DNA from: NORP181 sp047623555
GTDB lineage: Bacteria > Pseudomonadota > Alphaproteobacteria > Rhodobacterales > Rhodobacteraceae
Direction of reading: 5' to 3'
Assembly (NCBI GenBank): GCA_047623555.1
Contig: JBLHMP010000079.1
Coordinates: 1-18,741 of the forward strand
Length of the DNA: 18,741 nucleotides
Below the pieces are notes generated by a model that was not told the origin of the DNA, did no database searches, and worked only from the letters and a program-made list of their open reading frames with translations. Below are positions 14,597-18,741 of this stretch, piece after piece; position 1 is the stretch's first letter; the number at the start of each line of letters is the position of its first letter. The translations under genes were made by a program, and so were the position numbers.

Positions 14597-15403
14597 TTAG
14601 CTGTTGCGACGAACGCGCGCGGCGCTTTTGTCGGCAAAGGCGGCCAGACGGGCACGGGCGTCGGGCTGGGTGTTGACCACACCTGCGACCACAGATTCCG
14701 CATAGGCGGCATCCATCGCCGACATGTTCTGCATGTGGCTAACAGCCGAGCAGATTGCAAAGTTCGACAGTGGCAGGTTTTGCGCCGCCTGACGCGCCAG
14801 CTCTAGCGCCCGATCAAAACTGGACCCTTCGACGATATATTGCGCCAGGCCCAGATCAACCGCCTCTTGGCCCTGATAAACACGCCCGGTCAGCATCATG
14901 TCGATCATCCGGGATTTGCCGACCAGATCGGTGACCCGGATGGTGGCGCCGCCCCCGGTGAACAACCCACGCTGCCCCTCGGGCAGGGCGAAATAGGCGG
15001 TTTGATCCATCACCCGGATATGCGCCGAACTGGCCAGTTCCAGACCACCGCCAACGACCGCACCTTGCAGGGCGGCGATGATCGGCACACCGCCATATTC
15101 CATTTTGTTGAACGCTTCGTGCCAGCGCAGGCAGACATGCATGAAATCGGCCGGGCTGCGGTCGGCATTGTGATGTTCGATCAGGTCAAGCCCGGCGCAA
15201 AAGTGATCGCCCGCGCCCGCCAGAACCACCGCCCTGACGCCCGCACGCGGCGCGACTGAAAAGAAATCAACCAATTCTTCAATGGTGTCGATATCCAGGG
15301 CGTTGCGTTTAGTGGGTCGGTTCAGGGTGACGATCCAGACGCCATCATCCTGCGCCTCAAGGGCGAGGTTTTTAAAGCGGCTAACGTCAATTTTCAGCGT
15401 CAT
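14597..15403 (-). CDS. dmdD: Crotonase-family hydratase, DmdD-like (methylthioacryloyl-CoA hydratase)
   Basis: A 268-residue enoyl-CoA hydratase/isomerase-fold protein. The oxyanion-hole segment is HFCAGLDL (about 67-74) and a second is GAVVGGGLELA. Both catalytic acids of hydratases are present: Glu122 in GGGLELA and Glu142 in ALPEGQRG. From memory, Ruegeria pomeroyi DmdD is 267 residues and uses Glu121 and Glu141, an almost exact match in length and spacing. DmdD converts methylthioacryloyl-CoA to acetaldehyde, methanethiol, CO2 and CoA, the last step of DMSP demethylation. It directly follows the dmdC-like gene (49 bases), as in R. pomeroyi. ATG 15403 has AGGA about ten bases upstream. A general enoyl-CoA hydratase role cannot be excluded from sequence alone. 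Confidence 0.8.
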   Translation of the reverse strand: MTLKIDVSRFKNLALEAQDDGVWIVTLNRPTKRNALDIDTIEELVDFFSVAPRAGVRAVVLAGAGDHFCAGLDLIEHHNADRSPADFMHVCLRWHEAFNKMEYGGVPIIAALQGAVVGGGLELASSAHIRVMDQTAYFALPEGQRGLFTGGGATIRVTDLVGKSRMIDMMLTGRVYQGQEAVDLGLAQYIVEGSSFDRALELARQAAQNLPLSNFAICSAVSHMQNMSAMDAAYAESVVAGVVNTQPDARARLAAFADKSAARVRRNS

Positions 15404-15452
15404 AATGCAGTCCTTTTAGGAGGGTGTGTGTGGGGGGCGCCTAAATCAGCGC

Positions 15453-17222
15453 TTATAATAATGTGCCAAGCAGGCTCTCGGCGCCGTCGACGATGCGCAG
15501 GCGTTGGAGTTCCGTTTCGGGCAAAACGTGATCTGCATAAAACCGGGCAGTGGCAATTTTGGCGGTCATAAACGCCGGATCGTCACCAGTCGCGAGCGCC
15601 TTTTCCGCCGCCAATACGGAGCGCGCCAATTGCCAACCTGCAATCAGGTTTCCGGCCAGCATCAGATAGGGCACGCCGCCGGCAAAGGCCGCGTTAATAT
15701 CCTGTTTGCTGGTTGTCAGCAGATGATCGACAACGTCCTGGAATGCCGTGCGCGATTGCGTCAGTCGCGCGGCGATCGATTGTGCGACGTCTGAGCCTTG
15801 GCGCAATTCCTGTTCGGTCTGTTGGATCATCGCGGCAAGGCGCTGCGCGGTCGCGCCGCCATCGCGCAGGGTTTTGCGCCCGATCAGGTCGTTGGCCTGA
15901 ATGGCGGTTGTGCCCTCATAGATCGGCAGAATACGGGCATCGCGATAATGCTGTGCCGCACCGGTTTCTTCGATAAAGCCCATACCGCCATGCACCTGCA
16001 CCCCCGCCGAGGCGGTTTCGACGCTCATCTCGGTACAAAAGCCTTTGACCAGCGGCACCAGAAATTCGTGGGTGGCCTGGGCCTCGGCGCGTGTTTTGGG
16101 CGTTTCACCATGCAAAGCCAGATCTTGCCAGCCTGCGGTAAAGGCCGCCAATGCGCGCCCGCCCTCGGTCACCGCACGCATCCGCGCCAACAGGCGGCGC
16201 ACATCGGGGTGGTTGATGATGGTGACCGCCTGGTTTGATGATCCGTCAACGGGGCGGCCCTGAATACGTTCTTTGGCATAGGCAAGCGCCAGTTGGTAGG
16301 CGCGTTCGGCCACGGCCACGCCTTGCAGCCCGACAGTATACCGCGCGGCGTTCATCATTTTGAACATATAGCCGAGACCGGCGTTCTCTTCGCCGACCAG
16401 AATGCCCGTTGCACCCTCAAATTCGAGAACGGCGGTGGGGCTGGCTTTGATCCCTAGCTTATGCTCAATACTTTGACAGCGCACCGTATTGCGCGCGCCC
16501 AGTGACCCATCGGCGTTCACCAGAAATTTAGGCACCAGAAACAGGCTGATGCCTTTGACGCCTGCAGGTGCATCTGCGGTGCGCGCCAACACCAGATGAA
16601 TGGTGTTCTGCGACATGTCATGTTCACCGTAAGTGATGTAAATCTTGGTGCCGGTGATGGTATAGGTGGTGTCATCCTGCCGTTCGGCCCGTGTGCGCAC
16701 CAGCGCCAGATCGCTGCCGGCCTGTGGCTCGGTCAGGTTCATCGTTCCGGTCCATTTGCCGGAAATCAGATTGGCCAGATAGGTGTTTTTTAATGCGGGC
16801 GACCCAACTGTCAGCAACGCCTCGATCGCGCCATCGGTCAGCAACGGACACAAAGCAAAGCTCATGTTGGCGGCGTTCAGGATTTCGGTGGCGGCGGCGC
16901 CGACGACGCGGGGCAGGCCCTGGCCGCCGAATTCTTCGGGATGTGGCAGGCTTTGCCAGCCCATATCGACGAACTGGGCATAGGCCGTGTCAAACCCGGG
17001 GGGCATAATCACTTTGCCATCCACAAAGCGCGATCCGGCCTCGTCTCCGGGGGCATTCAGGGGGGCAATTTCCTCGGCACAGAACCGGCCCAATTCCGAC
17101 AGCACGGCGCTGACATCATTCAGGTCCATCACGCCGTAGGGTGGCAAGGCGTTCACCTCGGCCCAACCCGAGAGGTGCTCGATGTTGAAAAGCATGTCTT
17201 TGATAGGCGCTTCAAAAGTCAT
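15453..17222 (-). CDS. dmdC: Acyl-CoA dehydrogenase, DmdC-like (3-methylmercaptopropionyl-CoA dehydrogenase)
   Basis: A 589-residue FAD-dependent acyl-CoA dehydrogenase of the long type with an extra C-terminal domain. Visible features: MTFEAPIKDMLFNIEHL N-terminus, flavin/substrate loop TGTMNLTEPQAGSDLALVRT (about 158-177), ITGTKIYIT, VHGGMGFIEETG, and the catalytic base Glu436 in ILPIYEGTTAIQANDL. Length, the catalytic Glu position and the adjoining dmdD-like gene support DmdC, which oxidises methylmercaptopropionyl-CoA to methylthioacryloyl-CoA. Paralogues acting on other acyl-CoAs are common, so substrate is inferred from context. I chose ATG 17222 (GAGAGG upstream). A longer in-frame start at 17360 would overlap the divergent AraC gene and is not family-like. 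Confidence 0.82.
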   Translation of the reverse strand: MTFEAPIKDMLFNIEHLSGWAEVNALPPYGVMDLNDVSAVLSELGRFCAEEIAPLNAPGDEAGSRFVDGKVIMPPGFDTAYAQFVDMGWQSLPHPEEFGGQGLPRVVGAAATEILNAANMSFALCPLLTDGAIEALLTVGSPALKNTYLANLISGKWTGTMNLTEPQAGSDLALVRTRAERQDDTTYTITGTKIYITYGEHDMSQNTIHLVLARTADAPAGVKGISLFLVPKFLVNADGSLGARNTVRCQSIEHKLGIKASPTAVLEFEGATGILVGEENAGLGYMFKMMNAARYTVGLQGVAVAERAYQLALAYAKERIQGRPVDGSSNQAVTIINHPDVRRLLARMRAVTEGGRALAAFTAGWQDLALHGETPKTRAEAQATHEFLVPLVKGFCTEMSVETASAGVQVHGGMGFIEETGAAQHYRDARILPIYEGTTAIQANDLIGRKTLRDGGATAQRLAAMIQQTEQELRQGSDVAQSIAARLTQSRTAFQDVVDHLLTTSKQDINAAFAGGVPYLMLAGNLIAGWQLARSVLAAEKALATGDDPAFMTAKIATARFYADHVLPETELQRLRIVDGAESLLGTLL

Positions 17223-17303
17223 TGGCTGACCTCTCTCATAGGATTTGCTAATTGTGCCAAATAGACGACCGATCAGGGCCTGACTATCTCTGTAACAGAC
17301 GCC

Positions 17304-17330
17304 AAACTTGCATAAAGTGACAAAACTTGC
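17304..17330. promoter_or_regulatory. Direct repeat AAACTTGC, candidate AraC-type operator
   Basis: AAACTTGC occurs at 17304-17311 and again at 17323-17330, in direct orientation 19 bases apart, within the 123-base region between the divergent dmdC-like and AraC-family genes. AraC-family proteins commonly bind direct repeats about two helical turns apart. That the neighbouring regulator binds here is inference. The second copy is 15 bases before the regulator's ATG, which would suit autorepression. Confidence 0.4.
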
Positions 17331-17345
17331 GACAGAATCAATATT

Positions 17346-18371
17346 ATGATCCCAGCGCATCCTAACCCAATTCTGCCCACTGTTTCACGCGCCTTTCTTG
17401 AGGATTGGTTGTCGGTCCTGCGTAACCATTGCCCGCCGCAACAACTGCTGGGGTTTCTTGATCAGATCGGGCTGAGCAATGCGGTCCAGCCGCATGCCCG
17501 CGTGACCCATGACCAGATCGTGCGGCTGTATCAGCTGGTTGCGGTTGAAACTGGCGACGAGATGATGGGATTGTGGAACCGGCCGATCCGGTCAGGGGCT
17601 CTCAAACATCTGTGTGCCTCAGTGCGCGGCGCCTCGTCTCTTTCAGCGGCGTTGTTTCGGTTTTCGTCATTTTGGACGCTGGTGTTGGACGACTATACTA
17701 TGGTGCTGGAAAACAGGGGGGATGGGCTGCGGGTTGTGCTGTACCCCAAAGGTAAAGAGAAGGCGCAACGGTTTGGTCACATGTTACTGTTGAAACTGGC
17801 GCATGGGATCGCGTCGTGGCTGACCGGGCGCGAATTGCCGTTGCGGGATGTCAGCTTTGTATTTGAACGCCCGGATTTTGCCGCAGACTACCCCATTCTG
17901 TTCCCTGCAACGATCCGCTTTGGCCAACCCGAGTCCTCGATCACGTTCGACGCCCAGCTTGGCGGCCTGCCTGTGTCGCGCAGCGAGGCCGAGATGCAGG
18001 ATTTTCTGAACCGGGCCCCGCGGGATTGGATTTTCACCAGCCTTCGCGAACACGCCCTGCCGCTTCGGGTGCGCGAGCTGTTGCTGCTGTCTGAGCGTCT
18101 AGAGTTTCAACTGGGTGACGCGGCGCAGGCCCTACACCTAACCCCGCGCACCCTGATCCGCCGCCTTGATGCAGAAGCGACGTCGTTTCAGGCGATCAAG
18201 GGCGGACTGCGGCGCGACATTGCAATTCGCGACCTGTCGCGTGGGGTAAAGAGTATCGAGGCGATCGCGCAGGATATCGGCTTTGCCTCATCGGCGAATT
18301 TTCACCGCGCCTTTAAGCGGTGGACCAATGTCACGCCCGGGGCCTACCGACGGGATTGCATCCGGCTGTAA
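17346..18371 (+). CDS. AraC-family transcriptional regulator (arabinose-binding-like N-terminal domain)
   Basis: A 341-residue regulator of the type with an N-terminal ligand domain (Arabinose_bd type, about 20-210) and a C-terminal double HTH (about 240-338). The HTH is well preserved: AAQALHLTPRTLIRRLDAEA, then SIEAIAQDIGFASSANFHRA followed by FKRWTNVTPGAYR, the AraC signature. It is divergent from dmdC-dmdD and is therefore a candidate activator of that operon in response to a DMSP-derived or fatty-acid-like inducer; neither is shown by the sequence. No strong ribosome site precedes ATG 17346, and the leader is AT-rich. The frame is intact and length is normal for the family. Confidence 0.88.
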   Translation: MIPAHPNPILPTVSRAFLEDWLSVLRNHCPPQQLLGFLDQIGLSNAVQPHARVTHDQIVRLYQLVAVETGDEMMGLWNRPIRSGALKHLCASVRGASSLSAALFRFSSFWTLVLDDYTMVLENRGDGLRVVLYPKGKEKAQRFGHMLLLKLAHGIASWLTGRELPLRDVSFVFERPDFAADYPILFPATIRFGQPESSITFDAQLGGLPVSRSEAEMQDFLNRAPRDWIFTSLREHALPLRVRELLLLSERLEFQLGDAAQALHLTPRTLIRRLDAEATSFQAIKGGLRRDIAIRDLSRGVKSIEAIAQDIGFASSANFHRAFKRWTNVTPGAYRRDCIRL

Positions 18372-18644
18372 GGCACACAGTCCTGTTATTGGCCTCATAT
18401 TGGCGATTCAAAAGGGCGCATAAGCTGGCGCGTGACAGAATCTGTGGGCGACTCGGTCCTTGGGTGGTGTTGAGGGGCTATAAAGGGATCTTTGGAGGGC
18501 GACTATTGGCCATTAGCACAGGGTTTCCCGGCCGAGACGCATAAAGATGGCGGCAAAAAATGGAAAAAATCCCTTAAAAATATGACGATTTCCCGAGTTC
18601 ATCCACTTCACCTTGAGAAAAGAGACATTTTTGTAAGAAAGCGC
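18372..18644. other. Gene-free stretch with phased A-tracts
   Basis: No coding frame with recognisable protein similarity and no tRNA is visible. No clear terminator follows the AraC gene. A-tracts at 18555-18560, 18564-18569 and 18576-18580 start 9 and 12 bases apart, near one helical turn, so the DNA is probably curved here. They lie upstream of the promoter-like element at 18645-18673. Confidence 0.5.
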
Positions 18645-18673
18645 TTGCGGGTCGGTGCCAGTAACCCTAGAAC
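18645..18673 (+). promoter_or_regulatory. Strong sigma70-type promoter pointing out of the window
   Basis: TTGCGG (18645-18650) and TAGAAC (18668-18673) are separated by exactly 17 bases, the optimal spacing. A C-rich start region follows, and no start codon with a good frame appears in the remaining 68 bases. A strong promoter with curved upstream DNA and a non-coding leader suggests a stable-RNA transcript, perhaps an rRNA operon, beginning beyond the window edge. This identity is inference. Confidence 0.45.
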
Positions 18674-18741
18674 CCCTCTACCGGAGGCGCAGAGATGCAC
18701 TGAGGGACGCCAGACGGGCCGGAGCGGAGACGCAAGGGCGA

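Noticed and set aside
17222..17360. Longer start for the acyl-CoA dehydrogenase at 17360
   Set aside because: The added 46 residues overlap the divergent AraC gene, and the family begins at the MTFEAPIKDM equivalent.

Overview
The window looks like marine alphaproteobacterial DNA, most likely from the Roseobacter group (Rhodobacterales). The reasons are the moderately high GC content, a dmdC-dmdD-like gene pair of the dimethylsulfoniopropionate (DMSP) demethylation pathway, an Ehu-type polar amino-acid ABC transporter, a cytoplasmic BisC-type molybdoenzyme and a giant Gly-rich autotransporter. I infer the genus level from gene content and cannot confirm it.

Layout. (1) Positions 249-6645, plus strand: one very large autotransporter adhesin with about fifteen clear copies of an AQSIGGGGG-type repeat and an intact C-terminal outer-membrane beta-barrel ending in Phe. 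The reading frame is broken by three frameshifts and two in-frame stop codons. (2) Positions 6773-13835, minus strand, transcribed leftwards: a seven-gene array that reads as one operon. In order it holds an EhuB-like binding protein, an EhuC-like permease (frameshifted by a small deletion), an EhuD-like permease, an EhuA-like ATPase, a large fold-type II PLP enzyme of uncharacterised function, a BisC-like sulfoxide reductase, and the collapsed remnant of an M20 amidohydrolase whose start overlaps the bisC stop. (3) A divergent Lrp/AsnC-type regulator at 14027-14489, also frameshifted, separated from the operon by a region with two inverted repeats. (4) A dmdC-like acyl-CoA dehydrogenase and dmdD-like crotonase pair (minus strand), with a divergent AraC-family regulator. 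(5) A 370-base gene-free tail with phased A-tracts and a strong sigma70-type promoter pointing out of the window.

How the genes may work together. The region 2 operon combines amino-acid uptake, an amidohydrolase, a sulfoxide reductase and a PLP enzyme of the cysteine synthase/beta-lyase fold. My inference is a salvage route for S-oxidised or N-acylated sulfur amino acids (or a similar zwitterion), lying next to a second organosulfur locus, dmdCD. I do not know of a described pathway with this exact set. In this copy the route is probably decayed, because four of its components (permease, regulator, amidohydrolase and perhaps the binding-protein start) carry lesions. The PLP enzyme, bisC, EhuD, EhuA, dmdC, dmdD and the AraC gene have intact frames.

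Caution: some single-base frameshifts could be assembly errors. The two stop codons, the roughly 20-base permease deletion and the roughly 290-codon amidohydrolase deletion are not typical homopolymer errors.
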